Shown one piece after another: positions 1 through 8,309 of a DNA stretch of 21,248 bases. Positions within the stretch are counted from its first letter, which is position 1, and every line of letters begins with the position of its first letter. Under the pieces are notes generated by a model. It ran no database searches. It was not told the origin of the DNA and saw nothing but the letters and a program-made list of their open reading frames with translations. This DNA is from Pseudomonadota bacterium (GTDB lineage: Bacteria > Pseudomonadota > Gammaproteobacteria > Pseudomonadales > Azotimanducaceae), in contig JAACDS010000168.1 of assembly GCA_009936895.1 (NCBI GenBank), forward strand, positions 1 to 21,248. Reading direction: 5' to 3'. Position numbers and translations under genes: made by a program.

Positions 1-312
1 CGGGTCCAAACTCAACAGGTGGTTATCAACCTAACGATTTTTACCGACACCCAACCGGCGGCGAAAAGCCAGAACATAGCCGATACATTAAACTATGCAG
101 AGCTTGCATCTCAGGCGGCACAGCTGACAGTCGAAGGGGAATACCTACTGATTGAGTCCTTGGTAGAAGACCTAGCGGCATTGACCTTGGATCATCCAAC
201 CGCCAAGGCCGTTACTGTCCGGGTTGAAAAACCACAGGCTGTCAGAGACGCGAGATCTGTTGGGGTCGAGATTTATCGGCAGAGCTTGCCCGGCCCGTTA
301 GAGCGCAGCTAG
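1..312 (+). CDS. folB: Dihydroneopterin aldolase (FolB), C-terminal part; start lies left of the window
   Basis: FolB cleaves 7,8-dihydroneopterin to 6-hydroxymethyl-dihydropterin plus glycolaldehyde in cytosolic folate synthesis. The open frame runs in from base 1 without a start (RVQTQQVVINLTIF...). Recognisable family blocks are the IADTLNYAEL helix, a GEYLLIESLVEDLA stretch that matches the usual E-x-x-A/V-E-x-I-A helix, and the C-terminal VEKPQAVRDARSVGVEIYR strand. FolB proteins are about 115-125 residues, so only some 15-20 N-terminal residues should be missing. The GTG at base 19 is inside the conserved region and is not the true start. The stop at 310-312 lies inside the 3' end of cca on the other strand (15-base overlap). 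In Pseudomonas folB is followed by folK; here it is not. I am confident of the family from the C-terminal motif. Confidence 0.9.
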   Translation, partial: RVQTQQVVINLTIFTDTQPAAKSQNIADTLNYAELASQAAQLTVEGEYLLIESLVEDLAALTLDHPTAKAVTVRVEKPQAVRDARSVGVEIYRQSLPGPLERS

Positions 313-1404
313 CCGTTCATTCAAGTACTGAACCCGAATCTCTGTCAGGGCCTCGCCAAACGCAGCGCCCTTCAGCGTGGCCGCCCGATCTGCGGGCAGT
401 GCTAGGTTTTTCAGTTCGGCCAACAGCGGCAACAGCTCACGCTCAAGCCTGTGCCGAAGTGTGGGTGAATCCATCAATTGCATGATCAAGACCAATCGCC
501 GGCTGTCGTGAAGCGCTTTGAGTTGCTCAACGGCCTGAAACAACGCCACCCCATCCACTTGCGGCCAATCGGAAAGCAGCGACAGATAGGACATGCGATC
601 CACTGCTGCTTGCACAAAGGCCTTGGGAGCCAGCAAGCGTCCGGCTAAGGCCTGTACATCATGGGTGCTTAACGGAAGAAGAGCGAAACGTTCCAGCGGC
701 TCTGGCCGGTGCCCTGCCAACTGGTCCAGCGGCATAGTCTGGCATTCCGGCAGCCAATCAGACAGCCCGTGACAGGATCGCAGCACCTCAAAGAATCGAT
801 GCGGTTGAGGCGCGACCAAGGCTTTGACGAATTCCTGCCAAACACGCTCCGCAGACAGCGTTAGCAATTCTCTGCCATCACACATATTCCTAAGCAGTAC
901 CTGAGTCTCTGGCGCCACCTCAAACCCCGGTAGCTGTGCAGCAAATCGAGCCACCCGAAAAACCCTCAGGGGATCCTCCACAAAGGCATCGGAAACATGG
1001 CGAAGGCATCCTGCGGCAATATCCGCTTCACCACCGTGGGGATCGATGAGCTGCCCATCCGCCCCTTGGGCAATGGCATTAATGGTTAGGTCTCGCCTGC
1101 TAAGATCTTCGCTCAATGTCACGCCTGGGTTGGCGTCCACATCGAAACCCGTATGACCCGCACCCCGCTTTCGCTCGATTCGTGCCAAGGCATATTCTTC
1201 CTTGGTGTCCGGGTGCAAAAAGACGGGGAAATCTTTGCCGATTTGAGCGAAACCCCGATCCAGCAGTTGTTGCGCCGCCGCGCCAACAACCACCCAATCC
1301 CGATCGCTGGGCGAGGCATCGGCTCTTTGACCGGCTCGCTCGGCGATGAGGCGATCACGTACTGCGCCGCCTACAAGATATATGTCGAGATCGTCTGTTA
1401 ACAC
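298..1404 (-). CDS. cca: CCA-adding tRNA nucleotidyltransferase, short type without an HD domain
   Basis: It adds or repairs the 3' CCA end of tRNAs using CTP and ATP. The nucleotidyltransferase head is clear: IYLVGGAVRD at residues 8-17, then the metal-binding pair in DRDWVVVG (D34 and D36), FPVFLHP, EEYALARIERK, RRDLTINA and EDPLRVFRVARFAA. At 368 residues it is shorter than E. coli Cca (412), and I see no HD phosphohydrolase signature in the C-terminal half, so it belongs to the form lacking phosphatase activity. About ten extra residues sit between VGGAVRD and the DxD pair compared with E. coli. The start is GTG at 1404-1402, one base after the apaH stop, with no clear Shine-Dalgarno site, which suggests translational coupling to apaH. 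The 3' end overlaps folB tail to tail by 15 bases. Confidence 0.95.
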   Translation of the reverse strand: MLTDDLDIYLVGGAVRDRLIAERAGQRADASPSDRDWVVVGAAAQQLLDRGFAQIGKDFPVFLHPDTKEEYALARIERKRGAGHTGFDVDANPGVTLSEDLSRRDLTINAIAQGADGQLIDPHGGEADIAAGCLRHVSDAFVEDPLRVFRVARFAAQLPGFEVAPETQVLLRNMCDGRELLTLSAERVWQEFVKALVAPQPHRFFEVLRSCHGLSDWLPECQTMPLDQLAGHRPEPLERFALLPLSTHDVQALAGRLLAPKAFVQAAVDRMSYLSLLSDWPQVDGVALFQAVEQLKALHDSRRLVLIMQLMDSPTLRHRLERELLPLLAELKNLALPADRAATLKGAAFGEALTEIRVQYLNERLAAL

Positions 1405-1405
1405 A

Positions 1406-2242
1406 TCACTGCCCGATCATGGCCGGCTGAGTTATTTTAACGCCATCATCCAAGCGATACGCCGTGAGCTTTCGCCCCCAGACACAGCCTGTGTCCAAGG
1501 CGACACATCGCGGTGCACGAGCGTCACCATTCAGTGAAGCCCAGTGTCCGAACAATACGGTTTCACCATTACGCTGGCTGGGCTCACTGGCAAACCAAGG
1601 TGATAGTCCCTGCGGCAAGTCGCGCACCGGACCCTTGTGCGCAAAGTCCAAGGAACCATCTGGGTACAGCAGCCTCATACGCGTGAGATAGTTGACGATG
1701 CAGCGCAATCGCTCCATGCCGCTTAATGCCTGATCCCAATGCGATGGTTTGTTGCCGTACATTGCGGCAAAGAAATCGCGATACGAAATATCCGCCGTCT
1801 CGGCATCCTGATCACTTTGGCCAATCACCGCCTCCACTTCTTGCGCGTAGCTTTGCGCGTGCTTGAGATCCCACTGGGGCGGCAGACCAGCGTGGACCAT
1901 GGTGTATCCAAAATCTGTATGCAGGAGCTTCTGACGACGCAACCAATGCGCCAGCTCTTCGACATCGTCTGCTGCCAGCAGCTCGCCAAAGGTATCCTTG
2001 GCGCCAGCCGAGTGACCGCCGAAAACAATGGCAAGAAAATGCAAGTCATGATTCCCCAAAACGATTCGCGTTTGCGCCCGGAAGTCCCGCAGCTCGCGCA
2101 GTACCCTGAGCGAATCCGGCCCGCGGTTAATGAGGTCACCCGCCAACCACAGTTCGTCCGAGTCCTTAAACTGAACTTTGAGCAAGAGCGCTTCCAGCTC
2201 TCGCCAACAGCCTTGCACATCGCCGACGGCGTAAACGGCCAC
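1406..2242 (-). CDS. apaH: Symmetrical bis(5'-nucleosyl)-tetraphosphatase (ApaH)
   Basis: ApaH hydrolyses Ap4A to two ADP and is also known to remove Np4 caps from RNA. It is a calcineurin-type metallophosphatase. The metal-site motifs are GDVQG (residues 7-11), GDLINRGPDS (35-44) and GNHDLH (63-68), followed by MVHAGLPPQWDL and, near the end, FGHWASLNG and ALDTGCVWG. The first motif has Gln where E. coli has His (GDVHG); to my knowledge Pseudomonas ApaH has the same Gln, so this is a lineage variant, not a sign of loss. Length (278) is normal. The start is GTG at 2242, 5 bases after the apaG stop. It belongs to the classical surA-pdxA-rsmA-apaG-apaH cluster. Confidence 0.96.
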   Translation of the reverse strand: MAVYAVGDVQGCWRELEALLLKVQFKDSDELWLAGDLINRGPDSLRVLRELRDFRAQTRIVLGNHDLHFLAIVFGGHSAGAKDTFGELLAADDVEELAHWLRRQKLLHTDFGYTMVHAGLPPQWDLKHAQSYAQEVEAVIGQSDQDAETADISYRDFFAAMYGNKPSHWDQALSGMERLRCIVNYLTRMRLLYPDGSLDFAHKGPVRDLPQGLSPWFASEPSQRNGETVLFGHWASLNGDARAPRCVALDTGCVWGRKLTAYRLDDGVKITQPAMIGQ

Positions 2243-2247
2243 GGCGG

Positions 2248-2634
2248 TTAATGCACCATGCCATCGACACGAAGCGAGAAAACATCAATCGGCACATCGA
2301 AGTGAGCGTCGCCATCAGTACGGAACTGATAGCTGCCCTGCATGGTGCCTACCGGGGTCTTTAACACAGCACCACTGGTGTACCTGAATTGTTCGCCTTC
2401 GCCCAGCCAGGGCTGCTGCCCAATGACACCAGGGCCTTTGACTTCCTGAACGCCGCCAAGACCATCCGTAATAATCCAGTGCCGATTAAGTAACTGACTG
2501 GCTACGCTGCCGTGATTGATTATCGTAATGGTGTAGGCGAAAGCGTAACGTTCTTCTTCAGGCGCAGACTCTCGGTCGAGGTAGTGCACGTTTACCGACA
2601 CCTCTATGGGTTGCTCACCGCTGCTTTCAGGCAA
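2248..2634 (-). CDS. apaG: ApaG/CorD family protein
   Basis: ApaG is a small beta-sandwich protein of uncertain biochemical role, linked in E. coli and Salmonella to Co2+/Mg2+ efflux phenotypes (CorD). The family pattern is complete: RYAFAYTITIINHG, LLNRHWIITDG, VQEVKGPGVIGQQPWLGEGEQFRYTSGA and TPVGTMQGSYQF. The 128-residue length matches the family. The start chosen is TTG at 2634-2632. No ATG or GTG lies in frame between it and the upstream stop at 2652-2650, a GGGG tract sits about 6 bases ahead, and the distance to the conserved ERYAFAYT block equals that in E. coli. It lies 33 bases downstream of rsmA and 5 bases before apaH. Confidence 0.95.
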   Translation of the reverse strand: MPESSGEQPIEVSVNVHYLDRESAPEEERYAFAYTITIINHGSVASQLLNRHWIITDGLGGVQEVKGPGVIGQQPWLGEGEQFRYTSGAVLKTPVGTMQGSYQFRTDGDAHFDVPIDVFSLRVDGMVH

Positions 2635-2667
2635 AATATGATCCCCGCTTTATTCTTGTGACAAACC

Positions 2668-3459
2668 TTAATCCTGCAGATTTTCAGTCTGACCGGCGAT
2701 GATCAAAAAATTCTCGATTGAGACGTCATCCGCCCGCAGACCCGGATCTACCGACAGCTTCTGCCAGTCAAGGTTAAGCGATTTCAGGGCATTCGACATG
2801 CGTTTACGACGACCAGCAAAGGCCAAACGCAGCACCTGATCCAAGCTCTTTCGAGTAACCGGAAGGGTTAGATCCTTTTTGGGAGTCAGTCGAATAATCG
2901 ACGAATCAACCTTCGGCGGTGGTCGAAAACTCTCTGGCGGCACGTCAAACAGGTACTGCACATCCAATGTGACCTGAGTCATAACACTCAATCGTCCCCA
3001 GGCCTTACTGCCGGGTACGGCGCTCAAGCGCTCGGCCATCTCTTTCTGCAGCATAAAATGCATGTCTGCAACGTTCATAGGCTCGGCAAGCACATGATCC
3101 ACTAACTGCATCAACAAAGGTGATGAAATGTTATACGGCAAATTGCCGACCACCCGCCAGCCGGAGCCCCCTTGGTCAGGTGCGCTCAACACTGCGGCAA
3201 AATCCGTTCGCAATATGTCCTGCTCCAACACCTCTATGCCGGGGAATTTCGCGGGAAGCAGCGGCGCCAGATCGCGATCAATCTCAACCGCCAGATAGCG
3301 CTCTAAGCGTTGATCGAACAAATACTCGGTCAGCGCGCCCTGTCCCGGACCGATCTCGAACACCTGCTGTCCGGGCCGCAGCGCCATCGCCGACGCAATT
3401 CCCTGCAAGATCCTCGTATCGTGCAGAAAATGCTGTCCAAAGCGCTTACGCGGTCGCAC
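2668..3459 (-). CDS. rsmA: 16S rRNA (A1518/A1519) N6-dimethyltransferase
   Basis: RsmA (KsgA) dimethylates two adjacent adenosines in helix 45 of 16S rRNA late in small-subunit assembly, using S-adenosylmethionine. Visible are the N-terminal RKRFGQHFL (4-12), the SAM-binding EIGPGQGALTEYL (35-47), the acidic VEIDRD end of strand 2, and the catalytic NLPYNIS motif (106-112). The C-terminal helical domain contains RPPPKVDSSIIRL and FAGRRKRMSNALK. The 263-residue length is slightly shorter than E. coli's 273. The start is GTG at 3459-3457, directly in front of the conserved basic motif. The first 14 bases overlap the end of pdxA, so translation is probably coupled. Confidence 0.97.
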   Translation of the reverse strand: MRPRKRFGQHFLHDTRILQGIASAMALRPGQQVFEIGPGQGALTEYLFDQRLERYLAVEIDRDLAPLLPAKFPGIEVLEQDILRTDFAAVLSAPDQGGSGWRVVGNLPYNISSPLLMQLVDHVLAEPMNVADMHFMLQKEMAERLSAVPGSKAWGRLSVMTQVTLDVQYLFDVPPESFRPPPKVDSSIIRLTPKKDLTLPVTRKSLDQVLRLAFAGRRKRMSNALKSLNLDWQKLSVDPGLRADDVSIENFLIIAGQTENLQD

Positions 3460-4420
3460 GGGTTCGTTCCGTCATGGTGTTCGCCGCTGATAATGCTGCG
3501 AGAAAAGACCCCAGATTGGCCTGCCCGGTGCCCGCCAAATCCAGGGCGGTGCCGTGATCGACTGAGGTTCGGATAAAGGGTAGCCCCAATGTGATGTTCA
3601 CAGCACTGCCGAAGCCTGAGTATTTGAGCACCGGCAAGCCTTGATCGTGGAACATGGCCATCACCGCATCGGCGTCGTTCAGATACTGAGGGGTAAAAAG
3701 GGTGTCTGCGGGTAAGGGACCGCGAATCAGCAAGCCCTCGGCGCAGAGTTTCTCACACACCGGGGTAATGACATCGATTTCTTCACGACCCATATGGCCC
3801 GACTCGCCAGCATGTGGATTGAGCCCGCAAACCAGCAGACGCGGTGTCGCTAACCCAAACTGACGCTGCATGGCGTGATGCAGAATGCGCAGCCGTCGCT
3901 CCAGAAGCGTTTGTGTAAGCGCGCCTGGAACCGCATGCAAGGGTAGGTGGGTGGTCGCCAACGAAACCCGCATGGCGCCCGTGGCCAGCATCATAACGAC
4001 ATCATCCACACCCGACCGCTCGGCCAGATGCTCGGTGTGGCCTGAGAATGCAAAGCCAGCATCCATGATCACAGACTTTTGCATTGGCCCGGTGACTAAG
4101 GCAGCGAAGCGCCCCTCTAAACACCCAGTAATGGCGCGATCCAAAGCATGCAACGTACCCTTGGCGTTATTAACGCAAAGTTCTCCCGCCCGCACCGATT
4201 CCGCCAGAGGCGTGTTGAGCACGGTAAGAACGCCCGCCTGCGTACTCGGCGATTCCAGATATTCGTTGATGGACAATGGCAGATCCAGAAGCTGCGCTCG
4301 CTCTTCCAACATTTTCGCGTCTGCCACGACAACCCAGCCCTGAGATCGATCTTGCTGGGCGGCCTGAATCACGAGATCCGGACCAATCCCTCCAGGCTCA
4401 CCGGGTGTGATGGCGATCAT
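3446..4420 (-). CDS. pdxA: 4-hydroxythreonine-4-phosphate dehydrogenase (PdxA)
   Basis: PdxA oxidises 4-phosphohydroxy-L-threonine in the DXP-dependent route to pyridoxal phosphate, using NAD. The N-terminal ITPGEPGGIGPDL (4-16), GHTEHLAE (127-134), GLNPHAGESGHMGREEIDVI and MFHDQGLPVLKY are diagnostic. Three histidines, H158 (THLPL), H203 (NPHAGE) and H258 (FHDQG), are spaced 45 and 55 apart, exactly as the metal ligands H166, H211 and H266 of the E. coli enzyme. The C-terminal block SVDHGTALDLAGTGQAN is intact. The ATG at 4420 begins 12 bases after the surA stop and gives a very short N-terminus before the first strand. The 3' end overlaps rsmA by 14 bases. Confidence 0.97.
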   Translation of the reverse strand: MIAITPGEPGGIGPDLVIQAAQQDRSQGWVVVADAKMLEERAQLLDLPLSINEYLESPSTQAGVLTVLNTPLAESVRAGELCVNNAKGTLHALDRAITGCLEGRFAALVTGPMQKSVIMDAGFAFSGHTEHLAERSGVDDVVMMLATGAMRVSLATTHLPLHAVPGALTQTLLERRLRILHHAMQRQFGLATPRLLVCGLNPHAGESGHMGREEIDVITPVCEKLCAEGLLIRGPLPADTLFTPQYLNDADAVMAMFHDQGLPVLKYSGFGSAVNITLGLPFIRTSVDHGTALDLAGTGQANLGSFLAALSAANTMTERTRATA

Positions 4421-4432
4421 GGCAGCGACTCG

Positions 4433-5752
4433 TCAGAGACGCAGTTCGACAAAGGCCTCATCACGAATTTCTTTCAACCATTCCTGACGCTCTTCTTCAA
4501 ATCGACGGCGGAACAACAGATCCATCGCCATATTCCGTCGGGCCTCATCACTCATGTCTTGTTCGCGCCGATCCTCTACCAAAAGAATATGCCAACCGAA
4601 TTCGCTTTCGAACGGCTCGCTCACCTCACCGACATCCGATTGCGACATGACTTCGGCAAATTGCGGCACGAACTGATCGGGAGTCGACCAGCCCAAGACG
4701 CCGCCGTTTAGCGCGCTGGCCGGGTCCTCTGAAAACGCTTTCGCCAGTTCAGCGAAGTCCTCACCGTCTTGAATACGTTGGTAAATCTCTTGGGCTTGTT
4801 CTCGCGCCTGCTCAGAGGTAACAATCTCTGAAGGCCGAATCAAAATATGGCTGACGTTGGTTTGGGCGAGACGCTCAGTCCCTGCACCGCGCTGCTCCAA
4901 TAACTTTATGATGTGAATCGTGGAGCCTGTGACAATCGGCCCTACAACGTCTTCGACCTGCATATCTAATACGGCATCCGAAAACAGCGTAGGCAGTTCA
5001 CCTGCACGCCGCCAACCTAGATCGCCACCTTCCAGCGCCGTACTGGCTGATGACTTGGCGATGGCCATTTGGGCAAAATCCGCACCGTTGCGCAATTCTT
5101 CTGCGAATCCCGCAGCTTCGACCACTGCAGCCTCTCTATCGGCCTCGGTCGCATCGTCTTCCAGGGAGCGCATGATATGCCCCACGCGGTACTCGTCCGA
5201 GAACATTTGCTGGTAAAAGGGAGAATTCAACAGCGCTTGAACATCCTGCTCGCTGATCGCGATTCGCCGGTTAATCATTGCGCGCTGAAGTCGAGAGATG
5301 ATCAGTTCGGCCCGAATGTCTTCACGGAACTGGCGATAACTTGTACCGTCTTCGGCCAGGGTTTGCTGAAACTCTTCCATGGTCATGTTGTTGTTGCTCG
5401 CAAAGCTGCCCACAGCCCGCGCCAAGGACTCATCGTCAACAGTTACGCCGCGCTTTTCCGCTTCCTGCAGTTGAATGTTCTCAATAATCAGGCGCTCCAT
5501 GATCTGATTGATCAACACGTCGCCGGGGGGTGGTTGCAGATTGTTCTCGGCAATGGAGCGACGCACGGTTTCCAAGCGCGTCATCAGCTCACTGGCCAAC
5601 ACAACATCATCGTCTACCACGGCGACGATGGCTTCTAGGCGTTGGTATTCTGCAACTGCCTGCAGCGGCAGCAGGACCATCAGCAGTGTCGCCAACCAGT
5701 TACCGACCTGGGCCGGAAACGCTGCACTACTTTTCACGATTTGATTATTCAT
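4433..5752 (-). CDS. surA: Periplasmic chaperone / peptidyl-prolyl isomerase SurA
   Basis: SurA escorts unfolded outer-membrane proteins, LptD among them, across the periplasm. I place the start at ATG 5752-5750, not the in-frame TTG at 5767, because AGGGA lies 4 bases upstream of the ATG and the protein then begins with a clean signal peptide (N-terminal Lys, hydrophobic LATLLMVLLPL, cleavage likely after A34 in QAVA-E). The 439-residue product has the N-terminal chaperone region, a first parvulin domain at about 188-289 (YRVGHIMRS...GGDLGWRRAGELP) and a second at about 299-395 (SHILIRP...NGGVLGWSTPDQFVPQF...FGWHILLVEDR), then a C-terminal helix. It sits between lptD (60-base gap) and pdxA (12-base gap), the usual enterobacterial and pseudomonad arrangement. 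Confidence 0.96.
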   Translation of the reverse strand: MNNQIVKSSAAFPAQVGNWLATLLMVLLPLQAVAEYQRLEAIVAVVDDDVVLASELMTRLETVRRSIAENNLQPPPGDVLINQIMERLIIENIQLQEAEKRGVTVDDESLARAVGSFASNNNMTMEEFQQTLAEDGTSYRQFREDIRAELIISRLQRAMINRRIAISEQDVQALLNSPFYQQMFSDEYRVGHIMRSLEDDATEADREAAVVEAAGFAEELRNGADFAQMAIAKSSASTALEGGDLGWRRAGELPTLFSDAVLDMQVEDVVGPIVTGSTIHIIKLLEQRGAGTERLAQTNVSHILIRPSEIVTSEQAREQAQEIYQRIQDGEDFAELAKAFSEDPASALNGGVLGWSTPDQFVPQFAEVMSQSDVGEVSEPFESEFGWHILLVEDRREQDMSDEARRNMAMDLLFRRRFEEERQEWLKEIRDEAFVELRL

Positions 5753-5756
5753 GTTT

Positions 5757-5761
5757 TCCCT
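5757..5761 (-). promoter_or_regulatory. Shine-Dalgarno site that fixes the surA start
   Basis: AGGGA on the minus strand lies 4 bases before the ATG at 5752. It supports that ATG over the TTG 15 bases upstream, which would place the purine-rich site inside the coding region. Confidence 0.6.
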
Positions 5762-5812
5762 GATCAATTCCGTTAACGACAGCCCATCTCGCCGAATGAA
5801 GCGACACCTGCT

Positions 5813-8266
5813 TTAGCGACCCAAGCCTTCTGGCGAGCCATAACCGTACACACTACGACGCAGCAATGCGTCTACTTTACTACCAATTCCCGCCAAACCT
5901 TTTAACTGCACTTCCAACATAACGCCGCGATCTGTGCGCAGATCGTCAAGGGGCAGCAGCGATTGTGGCAGGCCATAGTTCCTATAGCTCGGATTTTCCA
6001 AATATTGACGGGCCAATAGTCTAAACCGGACACAGCAATCGTCGTACTCCAGGCCAACAAAGGCTTCCAATGTTCGGTGACCTTCCAAATCGTAGTGCCA
6101 TCGACTGGTTATGGCCACATTATGGTTAAGGGGCGCGTAGGCCGAAAATTCAGCCTGCTCGATATCGTCCAGCACACGCCGGTTCACGCCAACATTATAG
6201 ATGCTGCGTCCGGTTCCACGCAGGTGCAATGATGCCCCCAGCTCTTCCCATGCACTACGCTCCACGCTCCACAATTGCCGCGCGCGCAGCTGCCAGCCTT
6301 CCTCAACATTGACGATTTGCTCACTGGCCACCAGATCACTGGCACCGATATCAGCCGGCCCAGGCCACTCGACGCGCGGATTCGACAAGTGGTCCATGTA
6401 GGCCAGAGCGAAGGATCCTAGCTCTCTTCCTGAAGCGGACAACACTCGACTGGTAGCCGCTAGGGTGAGACGGTCTGCATCGCCGATGCGGTCCAGTCCT
6501 GCGAAACGGTTGTCAGAAAACAGCTGATCAAACGTCATACTCAGCGGCATGCTATCGAACACCGGCAAGTTATCTTGCGCTTCGTAGGCTTGATTCAAGT
6601 AATAAATTCTCGGCTCCAAGGTTTGCATCAGCCGATCATTGCCCACCGTGATGTCGCGTTCAAAGAACAGTCCCGCGTCGGCACTGAAAAACCCAATGCC
6701 TCTGTCTGTCTGCGGATCATCGTAGAGACCCACATTCGACATGGGCCCGTCCAGATGGTATTCGGTGAACTTGTAGCCGCCACGCAGCGCCCAAAACCCG
6801 CTGCCTCCGTCCTGTCGAAAACTCAGAAAGGGTTCGACATGAATTCTGCTCCCTTCCTTGGGGGATATGGCCAACTGACCCGCGTTGAAGCGGGCTAGCT
6901 GGGCATCAAAATCCGCCCATTGAGACCTCATCGCCCAAGTAAACCCCTGGTGACTTGGGTTCGACCTGTAGTTCAGCATCAAGGCCGGACTGGACTCGTA
7001 ATCCAAGGTGTCGAGCTCATCTAATCGCTGGAACCCTAGAGAACGAACGCGCAAATCCAGTTTATCCGTTGTGTAAGCGATCTCAGCAAATTGACTGAGC
7101 GCATAGGGGTTCGTGAGCCCAACATAGGAATCAAGGTCACGGAAAAAGTCGCGGTCGCTGCTTCGTGCGAAATCCACTCGGGTTGTCAGCGGACCCAAAC
7201 TGCCTTCCTGATCCATCGATACCAGCCAGCGATCAGCAGAATCGAAGGAGCCTAGCGTCGTTTCGCCGCCCAAAGCCTTGTACGTTCTACGGTCAAATAA
7301 GCCATTGTAGAGGTCATCCGAGGCCAGATACGACAGGTCGACGGTGGCATTTTGCATTGGGCTGTCGTATCGAACTTGGGCTTCTGCTCCTGCACCGCGT
7401 CGACTGACCAAGCGAGGTGCGATGGTCACGTCCAATGCTGGCGATACGTCCCAGTAATAGGGGATTCCAAGCTCAAGACCGTCTCGGCTACTGACACCAC
7501 CGGTGGGTAATTGCCAGCCACTCGATTGCTTGCCGTCCATGGAGATCCGCATCCTTGGCAGATACGCTACTGGCACAGACTTAATCCGCAGCACCGCGCC
7601 CTTGGCCTGCGCAGCACTCTCTGCTTCATTGACCTGGAGCTCACTGACCCTTAAAGACCAACCCGCGTTACCCGGAGAGCAACGTGTCAACTCGGCATCG
7701 GTCAATACGACAGCTCCTGCACTGGAGCGCTGGAGTGTCGCAGCCGTGCCGCGCAAATTTTGTTTGGGCATCAGCCATTGCACGGTACGTAAGTCCAAAC
7801 TTTCACCGTCTAAGCCCATGCTGGCTTGCTGACCCTGCACCACCAAGTCGTTTTGCCCAACAATCAACCCCCGGGGAAAGCCCAGGCGCCGATCGTCTTG
7901 ATTCAGCAGGGCTTCTTCCGCCAGCAAGACGCGTCGTCCGTCATTAATGACAACGTTGCCCTGCAGATGCACCACTCCGGCTTGACGACCCACCAAACTG
8001 TCCAGCTCCGCAGTAATCACTCGGTCACCAGAATCGCTGACCACGGCCTTTGGTGTCAGGTGTGGTGGGAGCACATAGCCACCAAGGCACTGGCCAAAAT
8101 TTGCTGCATCAGGTTCCGAATGCCGCTGGTAGAGATCGACAGCCATATTTGAATAGAGCCCCGCAGCTGTGGACCCATTGGGGTATTCCGATGCCATGCC
8201 GATAGCGGCCAGCAGCGGCAGAGCTATCGTGGTCAGCAGCCATAGAGAGGAGCGGGTATTTTTCAT
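5813..8266 (-). CDS. lptD: LPS-assembly outer-membrane protein LptD
   Basis: LptD forms, with LptE, the outer-membrane translocon that inserts lipopolysaccharide into the outer leaflet. The start is ATG at 8266-8264. The frame stays open for a further 49 codons upstream, but that part is not signal-like and would cover the divergent amgK start. From this ATG the protein is 817 residues with a signal peptide (KNTRSSLWLLTTIALPLLAAIGMA), an N-terminal OstA/LptA-like jellyroll (about 75-195), and a beta-barrel rich in alternating aromatic strands. Cysteines C60, C196, C744 and C745 reproduce the pattern of E. coli C31, C173, C724 and C725, which form the two inter-domain disulfides required for function. 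surA follows after 60 bases. I see no convincing Shine-Dalgarno site. Confidence 0.95.
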   Translation of the reverse strand: MKNTRSSLWLLTTIALPLLAAIGMASEYPNGSTAAGLYSNMAVDLYQRHSEPDAANFGQCLGGYVLPPHLTPKAVVSDSGDRVITAELDSLVGRQAGVVHLQGNVVINDGRRVLLAEEALLNQDDRRLGFPRGLIVGQNDLVVQGQQASMGLDGESLDLRTVQWLMPKQNLRGTAATLQRSSAGAVVLTDAELTRCSPGNAGWSLRVSELQVNEAESAAQAKGAVLRIKSVPVAYLPRMRISMDGKQSSGWQLPTGGVSSRDGLELGIPYYWDVSPALDVTIAPRLVSRRGAGAEAQVRYDSPMQNATVDLSYLASDDLYNGLFDRRTYKALGGETTLGSFDSADRWLVSMDQEGSLGPLTTRVDFARSSDRDFFRDLDSYVGLTNPYALSQFAEIAYTTDKLDLRVRSLGFQRLDELDTLDYESSPALMLNYRSNPSHQGFTWAMRSQWADFDAQLARFNAGQLAISPKEGSRIHVEPFLSFRQDGGSGFWALRGGYKFTEYHLDGPMSNVGLYDDPQTDRGIGFFSADAGLFFERDITVGNDRLMQTLEPRIYYLNQAYEAQDNLPVFDSMPLSMTFDQLFSDNRFAGLDRIGDADRLTLAATSRVLSASGRELGSFALAYMDHLSNPRVEWPGPADIGASDLVASEQIVNVEEGWQLRARQLWSVERSAWEELGASLHLRGTGRSIYNVGVNRRVLDDIEQAEFSAYAPLNHNVAITSRWHYDLEGHRTLEAFVGLEYDDCCVRFRLLARQYLENPSYRNYGLPQSLLPLDDLRTDRGVMLEVQLKGLAGIGSKVDALLRRSVYGYGSPEGLGR

Positions 8267-8297
8267 CGCAGCATGATAAAAGAATTGTCCCCTCGGA

Positions 8298-8303
8298 TAT
8301 AAT
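8298..8303 (+). promoter_or_regulatory. Consensus -10 box (TATAAT) for amgK-murU in the 43-base divergent gap
   Basis: A perfect TATAAT lies in the short gap between the divergent lptD and amgK starts. No good -35 hexamer occurs 16-18 bases upstream. The usual initiation distance would place transcript start at about 8309-8311, on the amgK GTG itself, so the mRNA may be leaderless. This is inferred from spacing only. Confidence 0.45.
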
Positions 8304-8309
8304 CTAATC

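Noticed and set aside
1739..2251. 170-codon plus-strand frame opposite apaH
   Set aside because: Antisense shadow of a clearly conserved gene; the same applies to long antisense frames over pdxA, surA, lptD and purH.
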